Shown piece by piece: positions 6,716 to 14,802 of a stretch of DNA of 64,000 nt (its first letter is position 1; every line of letters begins with the position of its first letter). Below the pieces are notes generated by a model, which was not told the DNA's origin, did no database searches, and saw nothing but the letters and a program-made list of their open reading frames with translations. Origin of the DNA: an uncultured Lachnospiraceae bacterium (GTDB lineage Bacteria; Bacillota; Clostridia; Lachnospirales; Lachnospiraceae); the NCBI GenBank assembly GCA_900550475.1, contig URSA01000007.1:68057-132056 (forward strand). Direction: 5' to 3'. The position numbers and the translations under genes were made by a program.

Positions 6716-8389
6716 ATGGCAGATGAAAATCAGCAGAAGCAGGACAATATAACATCCATCAGCGGGCTTCCCGGCGGTACCAAAATCGGGGGCAGAAAAG
6801 ACTGGGGCAACAAGCTGGTGGTCAATACAGGAAGGACTCCCGTTGTCAACTTTGCCTTTATGCTCCGGGTGGAGGGTGTGTTTGACCTGCCCTGCAAGGC
6901 GGTCAAGGGAATCCACAGGGAAAATGAATTTGACTATATTCAGGAGGGCGGACTGAACGATTACGTTCACCTGAAGCGTAAGCCGATCAGCAAGCCGTTC
7001 ACCTTTCAGGTAGAGCGCTATGTGGGCGTAAACTGGGTGGATCCTCTGCCTTTGGGAACCGAGCTTCTGCTTCCGGTGATCCTGTTTGTGAACAAACACG
7101 TTTTTCCGGGCTTGCAGCCGGTGCGCAATTATGTGTTTACCGGATGTACCGTGATCAGCAAGGATTACGGGGAACTGAATGCGGAAGTCAGCGGACTTCT
7201 GCTGGAGACCGTGACCATAGCCTACCGCGAGATGGTATGTCTGGACATTCCGTCCGAGACCTTCGAGCAGGACAAGAACAGCGGAAAAGTATGGAAATTC
7301 GACGGCAAAAAGCGGGAGGGCTCCGGAGACCGGCACTACAACTCCAATCTGTATAACAAAGAATGGGAGACCTCATACAGCTCCCGGAAGAAGATGGAGG
7401 AGAAGGCCGAGGCGGGCAAGTGGACGCCCCAGAAGGATACGGACGGCAGACTGAAAAACAAGCACGGCAAGAATTACGAGAGCTTTGTGACGGATTACAA
7501 CAAAGCCATCGATCAGGAGATTGCGTCGGCGACCACGGAGGAAGAAAAGGAAGCGGCGAAAGCAAAGAAGATCGCCATGTCCGCCTCCACAAAACGGTTG
7601 TGGCCGGAGCAGTCCAGCGCCACCAAGCAGGAAATGAAAACGCCGGATGCGAAGCAGTATCAGCATTCGGAAAAGGCAAAGCAGTACAGCTCCGCCAAGC
7701 ATTTGGAGGGAGAACCCAGCCGCAGCGATATGGAACAGAAGGCGGACGCCGACAGATGGAAGCCGGAAAAGGATACGGACGGACACTTAAAGACAAAGCA
7801 CGGAAGAGATTATAAGAGCTTTGCCACCGACTTCAACAAGGAAATCGAGGCGGAAATAAAGACGGCGGAGACAGAGGAAGCAAAGCAGGAGGCGGAGGCA
7901 AAGAGGATTGCCCTTTCCGCAGCGGCAAACAGAATCTGGCCGGAGCAGTCCAGTGCAACCAAGCAGGCGATGAAAACACCGGACGGAAGGGTCTGGCCGG
8001 AACAGTCCAGCGCCATCAAGAAGGAAATGAAAACGCCGGACGGAAGGGTCTGGCCGGAGCAGTCCAGCGCCACGAAGAAGGAAATGAAAACGCCGGACGG
8101 AAGAAGCTGGCCGGAACAGTCCAGCGCCACGAAGAAGGAAATGAAAACGCCGGACGGCAGAGCATGGCCGGAGCAGTCCAGTGCAACCAAGCAGGCGATG
8201 AAAACACCGGACGGAAGAAGCTGGCCGGAGCAGTCCAGTGCCACCAGACAGGAGATGAAAACGCCGGACGGAAGAAGCTGGCCGGAGCAGTCCAGCGCCA
8301 CCAGACAGGAAATGAAAACACCGGAAGCAAGACTGTGGCCGGCGAAGAAGAGCGCGAAACAGATCACGGATTTTCTGAAAAAGCATTGA
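6716..8389 (+). CDS. Second gp19-like tube protein with long 19-residue tandem-repeat C-terminal tail
   Basis: Start ATG 6716 is chosen because AAGGAGG lies at 6701-6707; the upstream in-frame GTG at 6707 overlaps that site. Residues 1 to about 185 resemble gp19-family tube-initiator proteins (VNFAFMLRVEGVFDLPCKAVK, shortened here, and 'ETVTIAYREMVCLDI'). The rest, about 370 residues, is hydrophilic and repetitive: two related units of about 110 residues each (containing 'KDTDGRLKNKHG' and 'KDTDGHLKTKHG') and then seven tandem 19-residue repeats of the form WPEQSSATKxxMKTPDGRx plus a degenerate last copy. Charge is high and no membrane segment is present. The tail is much longer than usual for the family. 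It may project into the tube lumen or baseplate, or serve as a flexible cargo or docking region; this is inference. Confidence 0.75.
   Translation: MADENQQKQDNITSISGLPGGTKIGGRKDWGNKLVVNTGRTPVVNFAFMLRVEGVFDLPCKAVKGIHRENEFDYIQEGGLNDYVHLKRKPISKPFTFQVERYVGVNWVDPLPLGTELLLPVILFVNKHVFPGLQPVRNYVFTGCTVISKDYGELNAEVSGLLLETVTIAYREMVCLDIPSETFEQDKNSGKVWKFDGKKREGSGDRHYNSNLYNKEWETSYSSRKKMEEKAEAGKWTPQKDTDGRLKNKHGKNYESFVTDYNKAIDQEIASATTEEEKEAAKAKKIAMSASTKRLWPEQSSATKQEMKTPDAKQYQHSEKAKQYSSAKHLEGEPSRSDMEQKADADRWKPEKDTDGHLKTKHGRDYKSFATDFNKEIEAEIKTAETEEAKQEAEAKRIALSAAANRIWPEQSSATKQAMKTPDGRVWPEQSSAIKKEMKTPDGRVWPEQSSATKKEMKTPDGRSWPEQSSATKKEMKTPDGRAWPEQSSATKQAMKTPDGRSWPEQSSATRQEMKTPDGRSWPEQSSATRQEMKTPEARLWPAKKSAKQITDFLKKH
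7931..8329 (+). repeat. Seven tandem 57-bp in-frame coding repeats
   Basis: Seven back-to-back 57-bp units encode the 19-residue motif with the invariant core WPEQSSA and MKTPDG or MKTPEA. Variation is concentrated at the residue before Trp (I, V, S, A) and the K/R-Q/K-E/A positions. An eighth degenerate unit runs to the stop codon, and a solitary earlier copy lies near 7600-7650. Base identity between units is very high, indicating recent expansion or gene-conversion. The repeat is coding, not a CRISPR. Confidence 0.95.
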
Positions 8390-8422
8390 CAGAATTAAGA
8401 AAGCAGAAAGGAGGGAAAAGAC

Positions 8423-10492
8423 ATGTTGACGATCCATACACCGATAGAGCTGACAGTCGATCCCTCTATTTTGCAGCTTAACGATAATTTTACGGAGCGT
8501 CTCACCGGCAACTACAAGATGATCGGAAGCGGTTTAGAGCCGGAGGATATGCTGCATTTCATGTCAGAGCCGCCTGAGATTTATCTGGAAGAGGGCGGCA
8601 TGACGGCGCTGATTGACAATAAGACGGTCTTTGAAAACCGCACCCTGAAAATGGACGTCATCAACAACGTGTTAAACCGGATTCTGGTGTCGGATACCTA
8701 CCGGATGACCTATCAGGATAAGGTATTTATCGAGTCCGTACTGTCAAGGGTGGGCGTGACGGATGTAAAACAGTTTATCAGTCAGGTACAGAATATCCGG
8801 CAGGAAATGAAGAATGTAAACCGTCTTACCGACCTGTACTGGTCGGAGAGCGAGATCCTTTCCCAGCTTTTGGAATACCGTCAGGAGAGGGCGAAGGACG
8901 CGGCGGTGAAGGAGGCAGATGAGGAGAAGCGGGAGGAGGAGAACATTCTCTGGCTTCACCAGAATATCATGAACCGCCTGCAGACGGGAGCCGTCTATCA
9001 GGAGCTGAAAAATTACCTCTCCGCAACCATAAGCCATCACAAATACATCACAGACGCGGAGATGCAGATCAGCGAGCAGACCGTGACGGCGCAGAATATC
9101 CTGCTGAACAAGCTGAAAAATTACACCACCACGGAGGAACAGCCCCTTGTGTACCATTACCTCAATACCTATGAGATGGGGGATGAGACACAGGTAAACG
9201 AGAGCCACACGCAGACGGTGAACCAGATGGTGCAGGCAGTTCTGTTGAATGCGCTGCATCAGATGTACGCACTCAGGACGGAGGAGCTGCTGTCCCGGAG
9301 CCATGTCTGGTATGAGCTTGCGGGAGCCGTCTATCAGGCGACGGAAAATACCTTCCGGCGGTTTGAGGCATACCATGAACGCAACTATATCAGCCTGCGG
9401 GATGCGGACACCTACACCAAAACGGTGCAGGAGTACCAGACCAACGAGATCCGGGCAATGGAGCAGTTCTTTACGGACAACCGCCGGATCCTTGCGGTAA
9501 CCCGGGCGGAGGGCAGGGTGCCGGAGTCGGAAATGACCTACGCCGCACAGGACGGCGGGGACGACGAGGCGCAGGACGGAATTGTCAGCGCATTGCCGGG
9601 ACAGGTGATCCAGAATACAGAAAAGACAGAGATGCATGGACAGCAGATCCAGTCCATCACCAGACAGGAAATGCTGTTGAAGCAGCAGCTGGAGCAGATC
9701 AACCAGAACAACATCAAAAACAGCCGGCTTTTACAGCAGATGGTGGAGGGGCATACCGAGAGCAGGGAAGCCGGAAGGATCAACCGGGAGGCGGCGAGAA
9801 AAGACGCCCTGCGCGCGCTGACGGAGCCAAAGGAAGTGCTGCTTGACTATCTGGAGCGCGAGACAAGAGAAGAACAGAGAGAAGAGCTGGTGCAGGAACA
9901 TCTCACGAAGGTGTTCGGGGAAGAGACCGTAAGAATCTTTGAGACGCTGGAGAAATACCAGAAAACACCGGAGCTTATGACAGCCTCCGGGCAGGTGATG
10001 CCCGATGCGGCGGATATGCTGATCCGGGATATCCAGTTTGAGAACAGCCGGAGTGAAACGGAATTGATCCACAATATACAGGAGCTTTCCGAGGAATCGG
10101 TCTACGAGACACAGTCGAGACAGGTGCTCAGGGAATATCTGCCGGAGCAGGTAAAACAGATCCACCGGGAGACCCAGAAAAACATAGAGCGCGTGGAGCT
10201 GCTGCACCGTCAGGAGGAAACCACTCTGGAGGAGGAAATGCTGGAGGAGATCAGGGGGCTGCACAGAAGCAACCGCATCGAGAACCGGCAGATCACCGAG
10301 GAGACGGTGGAGAGCAGTACCACGCAGCAGGTCATCAACAACAGGATCAATGAAATCCAGACGAGACAGAATGAAGAGATCGCGAGGATGATAAACGAAA
10401 AGGTACAGAGACAGCTCGGCGACATATCCGAGCAGGTGTACGGAAAGCTGGAGAAGCGAATGGACACGGAGCGGCGCAGGCGCGGGCTCTAG
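8423..10492 (+). CDS. Long coiled-coil protein at the tape-measure position of the CIS cluster
   Basis: A 689-residue, Glu/Gln/Arg-rich protein with long predicted helices, notably around residues 125-190 and from about 385 to the end (for example EEMLEEIRGLHRSN, ARMINEKVQRQL). The N-terminal 120 residues are more globular. No signal peptide, membrane helix or catalytic motif is apparent. An AAAGGAGG site precedes the ATG. In contractile phages the tape measure gene follows the tube and G/GT genes and precedes the hub genes, which is this gene's position. A fully helical 689-residue ruler would be roughly 100 nm at 1.5 angstrom per residue. I do not recognise a named family; structural ruler is an inference. 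Confidence 0.6.
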   Translation: MLTIHTPIELTVDPSILQLNDNFTERLTGNYKMIGSGLEPEDMLHFMSEPPEIYLEEGGMTALIDNKTVFENRTLKMDVINNVLNRILVSDTYRMTYQDKVFIESVLSRVGVTDVKQFISQVQNIRQEMKNVNRLTDLYWSESEILSQLLEYRQERAKDAAVKEADEEKREEENILWLHQNIMNRLQTGAVYQELKNYLSATISHHKYITDAEMQISEQTVTAQNILLNKLKNYTTTEEQPLVYHYLNTYEMGDETQVNESHTQTVNQMVQAVLLNALHQMYALRTEELLSRSHVWYELAGAVYQATENTFRRFEAYHERNYISLRDADTYTKTVQEYQTNEIRAMEQFFTDNRRILAVTRAEGRVPESEMTYAAQDGGDDEAQDGIVSALPGQVIQNTEKTEMHGQQIQSITRQEMLLKQQLEQINQNNIKNSRLLQQMVEGHTESREAGRINREAARKDALRALTEPKEVLLDYLERETREEQREELVQEHLTKVFGEETVRIFETLEKYQKTPELMTASGQVMPDAADMLIRDIQFENSRSETELIHNIQELSEESVYETQSRQVLREYLPEQVKQIHRETQKNIERVELLHRQEETTLEEEMLEEIRGLHRSNRIENRQITEETVESSTTQQVINNRINEIQTRQNEEIARMINEKVQRQLGDISEQVYGKLEKRMDTERRRRGL

Positions 10493-10505
10493 GAGGTAAC
10501 AGTCA

Positions 10506-11447
10506 ATGGGTTTAGGCGATTTGGGTCAGTCGATTAAGCAGGATGCCAAGGGACTGGTCGGAAATATAGCAAAAGCCGTGCTGGTTTTTCCCGACACGGC
10601 GCCCAAGGAGGTCGACTTGAAGGATCCTGATGAGGTGCTGGGATTCGGACAGTCCGTGGGAATGGGCAGGGTGAAAACCGTCACCACCGCAATGAATATG
10701 AAGAATGCCGGGCTGCAAAAATTATCCAAAGCGGCGGTGTCCACAAGCTCCATCGTGCATGCCACGGGTCAGCTCGGTGCAGATACCGAGAGTCTGGTCA
10801 ATGCGTTGGAGAGCAAGGCATTAAGCGGAAAGAAATTTACCGTGCAGTTTAATCCCTCCTCCCTGCAGGTCATAGCCAGAGGCGGAGGACGCTCCCCCAT
10901 CAGCAACTACGGAACGGTAGGAACCAATCAGGCGGGGCGGATCGAGTACCGCGCCCTTGATCCTTACATAAACGTGAATTTTACATTGATCTTCGATGCC
11001 ACCAACATTGCGGACGCCTTTATGGAAGAGAGGCTCACGCTGGGGGCGACCACCCTTGTAAAAAACGTGGCGACAGCCATAAAGGGGAAGGAATACACCG
11101 TAAGACCCCAGGTGGAAGGCTTTCTGGCGGCTCTGCGGGATGAGGATCACAGAATGATGATCTTCCAGTGGGGAACGCTGCGGTATACCGGAGTCCTGAA
11201 CGCCGTTTCCGGGCGGTACACCATGTTCAGCACCACGGGAAATCCCATCCGCGCCGAAGTACAGATCGGCATGCTCATGGGAAGCGCCCCCAAGGACAGC
11301 ATGGACGGCGCAAGCTATCTTGATTACTGGAGAAAACGGTATACGGACATCCTGAACAAGAAAGGAAACCGGGATGAGGAGGGAAACCTTACCTCCATGG
11401 CGACGGGAAACCTGAAAAGCCAGTACAATAATCTTATCAATTTGTAG
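10506..11447 (+). CDS. CIS_tube/LysM-type baseplate hub protein (Pvc7-like), copy 1
   Basis: The 313-residue product has the family hallmark 'KKFTVQFNPSSLQVIARGGG' at about residues 110-130, followed by 'INVNFTLIFDATN' and a later 'QVEGFLAALRDEDHRMMIFQW' and 'YTMFSTTGNPIRAEVQI'. In Afp/PVC this family sits in the baseplate and links the central spike to the tube. The first 100 residues are variable. The ATG is 13 bases after the preceding stop with an AGGAGG-like site. It is paralogous to the next gene. Confidence 0.85.
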   Translation: MGLGDLGQSIKQDAKGLVGNIAKAVLVFPDTAPKEVDLKDPDEVLGFGQSVGMGRVKTVTTAMNMKNAGLQKLSKAAVSTSSIVHATGQLGADTESLVNALESKALSGKKFTVQFNPSSLQVIARGGGRSPISNYGTVGTNQAGRIEYRALDPYINVNFTLIFDATNIADAFMEERLTLGATTLVKNVATAIKGKEYTVRPQVEGFLAALRDEDHRMMIFQWGTLRYTGVLNAVSGRYTMFSTTGNPIRAEVQIGMLMGSAPKDSMDGASYLDYWRKRYTDILNKKGNRDEEGNLTSMATGNLKSQYNNLINL

Positions 11448-11464
11448 AGAACAGGAAGAGATCT

Positions 11465-12277
11465 ATGGCATATGGTGCAGGTACGATAGCGCAGGGGCTG
11501 GTTTCCGGCGTTACCGGAAATATCAACAAAGCTTATATGTTAATGCACAGACCGGAATTGATCCCCGATCTGGATGATATGACAGGGAAAAAGAATCTGG
11601 GCAGCCTTACCGGATTGTCCGCCGCGGCGGCAAAGCTGCAGGAGAACAATTATGCGGCGTCCGGCAATATGTTCAATGCCCTGTCCATGGACAAGACGCT
11701 GGCAGGCGTGGTAAATGAGGCGAATTATATTCTGGTACCGGTGCAGTTCAACCCCTCCAGCATCGCATTTCAGGGCATGGGCGGCGAGATCCGCAGGGAG
11801 AGCGTGGGCGGCTCCGGCGAAAACCAGTTCCAGCAGTTTGACATACCCTCCGAGACCACTCTGGCAATGGAGCTGATCTTTGACGATACCAACAACAAGG
11901 ACGCCTTTATGATGGATGCGGAGATGCCGCTCCTCAGTGAGATCGCCTCGGTGGGCGGACTGACGCAGCGGATCGAGCAGGGCATGAGCGCGCTTGCGGG
12001 GAAAAAATATTCCGTGCAGGATCAGACAGAGCTTTTCATTGCCGCCATGGTGCAGAACTTCACCCGTCTGGTGGGATTTGCGTGGAACAAGATGATATTC
12101 TGGGGCGAGCTGGTGGGTGTCAATGTGCAGTACACCATGTTCAACAAGGCGGGTGCTCCCATCCGCGCCAAGGTAGCCATACAGATCAGACAGGATCAGG
12201 CGATCGGCGGCGATGAGCCGTACCAGACGGAGAAGAAGTGGGAACAGGCATTTGAGGACATGTTCAAGAGCAAGTAA
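11465..12277 (+). CDS. CIS_tube/LysM-type baseplate hub protein (Pvc7-like), copy 2
   Basis: A 270-residue paralogue of the preceding gene. It carries 'LVPVQFNPSSIAFQGMGG', 'TTLAMELIFDDTNNKDAF', then 'FIAAMVQNFTRLVGFAWNKM' and 'VQYTMFNKAGAPIRAKVAIQI', aligning segment by segment with copy 1. The gene pair probably encodes two related hub or tube-initiator rings. The start ATG follows GGAAGAG. The two copies have diverged strongly, so the duplication is old. Confidence 0.85.
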   Translation: MAYGAGTIAQGLVSGVTGNINKAYMLMHRPELIPDLDDMTGKKNLGSLTGLSAAAAKLQENNYAASGNMFNALSMDKTLAGVVNEANYILVPVQFNPSSIAFQGMGGEIRRESVGGSGENQFQQFDIPSETTLAMELIFDDTNNKDAFMMDAEMPLLSEIASVGGLTQRIEQGMSALAGKKYSVQDQTELFIAAMVQNFTRLVGFAWNKMIFWGELVGVNVQYTMFNKAGAPIRAKVAIQIRQDQAIGGDEPYQTEKKWEQAFEDMFKSK

Positions 12278-12289
12278 AGGGAGAAACCA

Positions 12290-13492
12290 ATGGCAGCTTA
12301 TGAGTTTGACGAGTTGAAAAAGAAATATATGCAGTTCCAGCATCCGGTGGCAGTCATCAAGGTAAACGGCGAATCTCTGGCGGACGCAAAGAAGGGATAC
12401 CCCGTGTCCGACATCAGGATCGATCTGACCTGTGGCTTTGAAGCATCCGTGGCGGAGTTCTGCGTCTACGACGTCTACGACGAATCCACGGGAAGCTTTG
12501 AATTTCCAAAGAAAAAGACCAAGCTCCAGCTCGGCTGCCGCGTGGAGGTATATCTGGGCTACGGCGGAACGGCGACCTGCGTTTTTGTGGGTGTGATCAC
12601 CCGGATGAATTACCTGTTTGAAAAGCATGATACCCCCTGCGTGCGCGTGACGGCGATGGATGTGAAGGGCATTATGATGGCGGGCAGCTATTCCACCCAG
12701 CTCAAGGCGAAAAACTACTCGGATGCCGTGAAGGAGATTCTGGATAAGACCGCCTACGAAAAGCTTGGCTCCCAGGGCGAGAGAGTCATGCGCGACATCA
12801 AGGTGGACGTCACGCCGGATAAGCAGAGAGCGCTTGCAAACGGCGGCGCGGGAGCGCAGGACAAAACCATTGAGATGGTGGCGGAGAGCGATTATGAATT
12901 TGTGGTAAAGGCGGCAAAAAAACACAATTTTGAGTTTTTCACCGAGTGCGGAGTGGTATATTTCCGCAAGGCAAAGTCCGACACCTCCATTCTGCTGGAG
13001 ATCGGCCCGGCGACGGGCATGCACAGCTTCGACATCTCCTACGATCTGACGGGGCTGGTGGAAAAAGTGGTGGTGCGGGGCATGGATGTGTCCAAGGCAA
13101 AGCTGATCTCCGCCAAGAAAAAGTTTTCCAACAAGATTTCGGAGGGAAGCAAGGCAAAACCGCTTTTAAAGGACAGCCAGAAGGTCTACATAGATTCCAC
13201 CATAACCTCCAAGGAGGAGGCGGAGGACAGGGTAAATTCCCTGATGGAGACCATGTCCTACCGCTACGGCACCATGGAGTGCGAGATGGTGGGAGTCCCG
13301 GAGCTTCTGCCGGGGCATTTTATCAAGCTGACAGGCCTGGGCGAGCCTGCGGAGAACACCTTTTATATCAACAGGATCTGCCACGTTCTTGGAAAAGATG
13401 GGCAGTACGACACCCGGATCACGGCGGTATCCGCAGGAATGGGAAACAGCGTGTCGGGCAATATATCGGGACTGTCGGGCGGGCTTTTGTAG
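12290..13492 (+). CDS. gpD/gp27-like baseplate hub protein
   Basis: The 400-residue product resembles phage late control gene D (gpD) and the N-terminal half of VgrG: a beta-rich first domain ('DIRIDLTCGFEASVAEFCVYDVYD', abbreviated), 'GCRVEVYLGYGG', a 'VFVGVITRMNY' strand, then a second domain with 'SDYEFVVKAAKKHNFEFFTECG' where family members have 'E-S-D-x-F-L-x-x-L-A'. The C-terminal 'GVPELLPGHFIKLTGLGEP' is the tube-like hub repeat. The spike gene follows directly, so hub and spike are separate polypeptides here rather than a single VgrG. It ends with a Gly/Ser-rich tail. Confidence 0.9.
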   Translation: MAAYEFDELKKKYMQFQHPVAVIKVNGESLADAKKGYPVSDIRIDLTCGFEASVAEFCVYDVYDESTGSFEFPKKKTKLQLGCRVEVYLGYGGTATCVFVGVITRMNYLFEKHDTPCVRVTAMDVKGIMMAGSYSTQLKAKNYSDAVKEILDKTAYEKLGSQGERVMRDIKVDVTPDKQRALANGGAGAQDKTIEMVAESDYEFVVKAAKKHNFEFFTECGVVYFRKAKSDTSILLEIGPATGMHSFDISYDLTGLVEKVVVRGMDVSKAKLISAKKKFSNKISEGSKAKPLLKDSQKVYIDSTITSKEEAEDRVNSLMETMSYRYGTMECEMVGVPELLPGHFIKLTGLGEPAENTFYINRICHVLGKDGQYDTRITAVSAGMGNSVSGNISGLSGGLL

Positions 13493-13522
13493 CACCGCAG
13501 CGGACGGACAGAGGAGAAAAGC

Positions 13523-14341
13523 ATGGGCTTGTATGACATTATGGACGAGATCGCCGCAAAGCAGGTGACGAAGTCCGAGACGGGAGACAATCGGATACTG
13601 GGCGTTGTGGTCGGGATCGTGGCAAAGAACTACGATCAGAATATGCCGGGTCGGATCTGCGTGCAGGTTCCGGTCAGGGACGACGAGGCAAACGAGCTGC
13701 AATGGGCAAGGCTTGCAATGCCGTCCAGCGGAAAGAAATGGGGACATTACTTCCTGCCGGAGGTGGGCGATCAGGTGCTGCTGGCATTTGAGCAGGGCAA
13801 TATCGAAAAGCCCTATGTGATCGGCTGCGTACCCAAGGACAGCAACCCGTTCCTCACAAAGGCGGTGCATGAGAAGAACCAGTATAAAAAGATCATCACC
13901 AAGAACGGCAGCACCATCCAGTTTGACGACTGCGAGGAAGAAAACGGCGCAAACGACAAAATTTCCATCTATACGCCCGGACAGGCGCACAGACTTCTGT
14001 TCGACAATGAAAAGAAGCAGATCCTCATGGGCGATAAGGACGGAAAGAACCAGATCTCCATCAAGACGGAGGACGGCAGCGGAAGAATCGACATCAAGAC
14101 CGAAAAGAAGCTGACCATATCCGTCGGAGACAACATCGAAGTGGTAATGAACGCCGACAGCGGCACGGTCAGCATCAAATGCGGCAAATTCAAGGTGGAG
14201 GCAACGGACGGCAGCCAGATCGAAACCAACGGAAAGTTAGGGCTCTCCGGCGGCAATGTGGCACTGGAGGCGTCCTCCATGTTAAAGGCGTCCAGCAGCG
14301 GCACCACCAGTATCGGAGGAGCGCCGATCAAGATCGGATAG
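13523..14341 (+). CDS. gp5/VgrG-C-like central spike protein
   Basis: The 272-residue product has an N-terminal OB-fold (about residues 25-110: 'GVVVGIVAKNYDQNMPGRIC', 'ARLAMPSSGKKWGHYFLPEVG', 'QVLLAFEQGNIEKPYVIG') typical of baseplate assembly protein V and VgrG. It is followed by 'ITKNGSTIQFDD' and a repetitive beta-helix region with short alternating strands ('KISIYTPG', 'NQISIKTEDGSGRIDIKTEKKLTISVG', abbreviated) ending in a Ser/Gly-rich tip. It forms the trimeric membrane-piercing needle that the PAAR-like protein caps. An AGGAGA site precedes the ATG. Confidence 0.92.
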   Translation: MGLYDIMDEIAAKQVTKSETGDNRILGVVVGIVAKNYDQNMPGRICVQVPVRDDEANELQWARLAMPSSGKKWGHYFLPEVGDQVLLAFEQGNIEKPYVIGCVPKDSNPFLTKAVHEKNQYKKIITKNGSTIQFDDCEEENGANDKISIYTPGQAHRLLFDNEKKQILMGDKDGKNQISIKTEDGSGRIDIKTEKKLTISVGDNIEVVMNADSGTVSIKCGKFKVEATDGSQIETNGKLGLSGGNVALEASSMLKASSSGTTSIGGAPIKIG

Positions 14342-14355
14342 AAGGGGGAGTAACC

Positions 14356-14802
14356 ATGGAAGAGGAAAAGTTTCTGGGAACGGGCATGAAATTCCCGCCG
14401 CAGATCAATCCCACCACAGGCAGATTTACCTGTGTATCGGGAAAAGAGAGCATCCGGGAGAGCGTCTACCTGATCCTGATGACCCAGCGGACAGAGCGCT
14501 TTATGAGACCGGAGTTCGGCAGCAGCGTGATGAGCTATGTGTTTGCACAGACGGACGACACCACGCTGAACCTGATGGCACATGAGATTGCCTCGGACAT
14601 TATGCGGAATGAACCGCGCGTGGAGCAGGTCAATGTGAACATGGATCAGAACAGCAAGCCGGGCTGCCTGTTCGTCAATATAGACTACATCGTGCGGGGC
14701 GAGAACGTGCGGGAAAATATGGTATTCCCGTTCTATCTGGGCGAAGAGCCGGAAGAAGAGAGTGAAGCATATGAGACAATGGAAGAGCGTAACGACCAGT
14801 GA
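14356..14802 (+). CDS. GPW/gp25 family baseplate wedge protein
   Basis: The true start is ATG 14356, preceded by GGGGGAG; earlier in-frame starts would run into the spike gene. The 148-residue product carries the gp25 pattern: 'ESIRESVYLILMTQRTERFM', 'RPEFGSSV', and 'EPRVEQVNVNMD'. gp25 is a sheath-platform initiator in phages, T6SS (TssE) and eCIS. Its 3' end overlaps the next gene's start by 32 bases, suggesting translational coupling. Its acidic tail (EEPEEESEAYETMEE) lies in that overlap. Confidence 0.92.
   Translation: MEEEKFLGTGMKFPPQINPTTGRFTCVSGKESIRESVYLILMTQRTERFMRPEFGSSVMSYVFAQTDDTTLNLMAHEIASDIMRNEPRVEQVNVNMDQNSKPGCLFVNIDYIVRGENVRENMVFPFYLGEEPEEESEAYETMEERNDQ

Noticed and set aside
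7900..8340. Regular 57-bp repeats that could suggest a CRISPR array
   Set aside because: The units are contiguous without spacers, a multiple of three long, and in frame within a protein gene with a conserved peptide motif.
7787..8437. Long open frames on the minus strand opposite the repeat region
   Set aside because: They arise because the tandem coding repeats lack stops in several frames; composition is Leu/Arg/Phe-rich without domain signs or a ribosome binding site.
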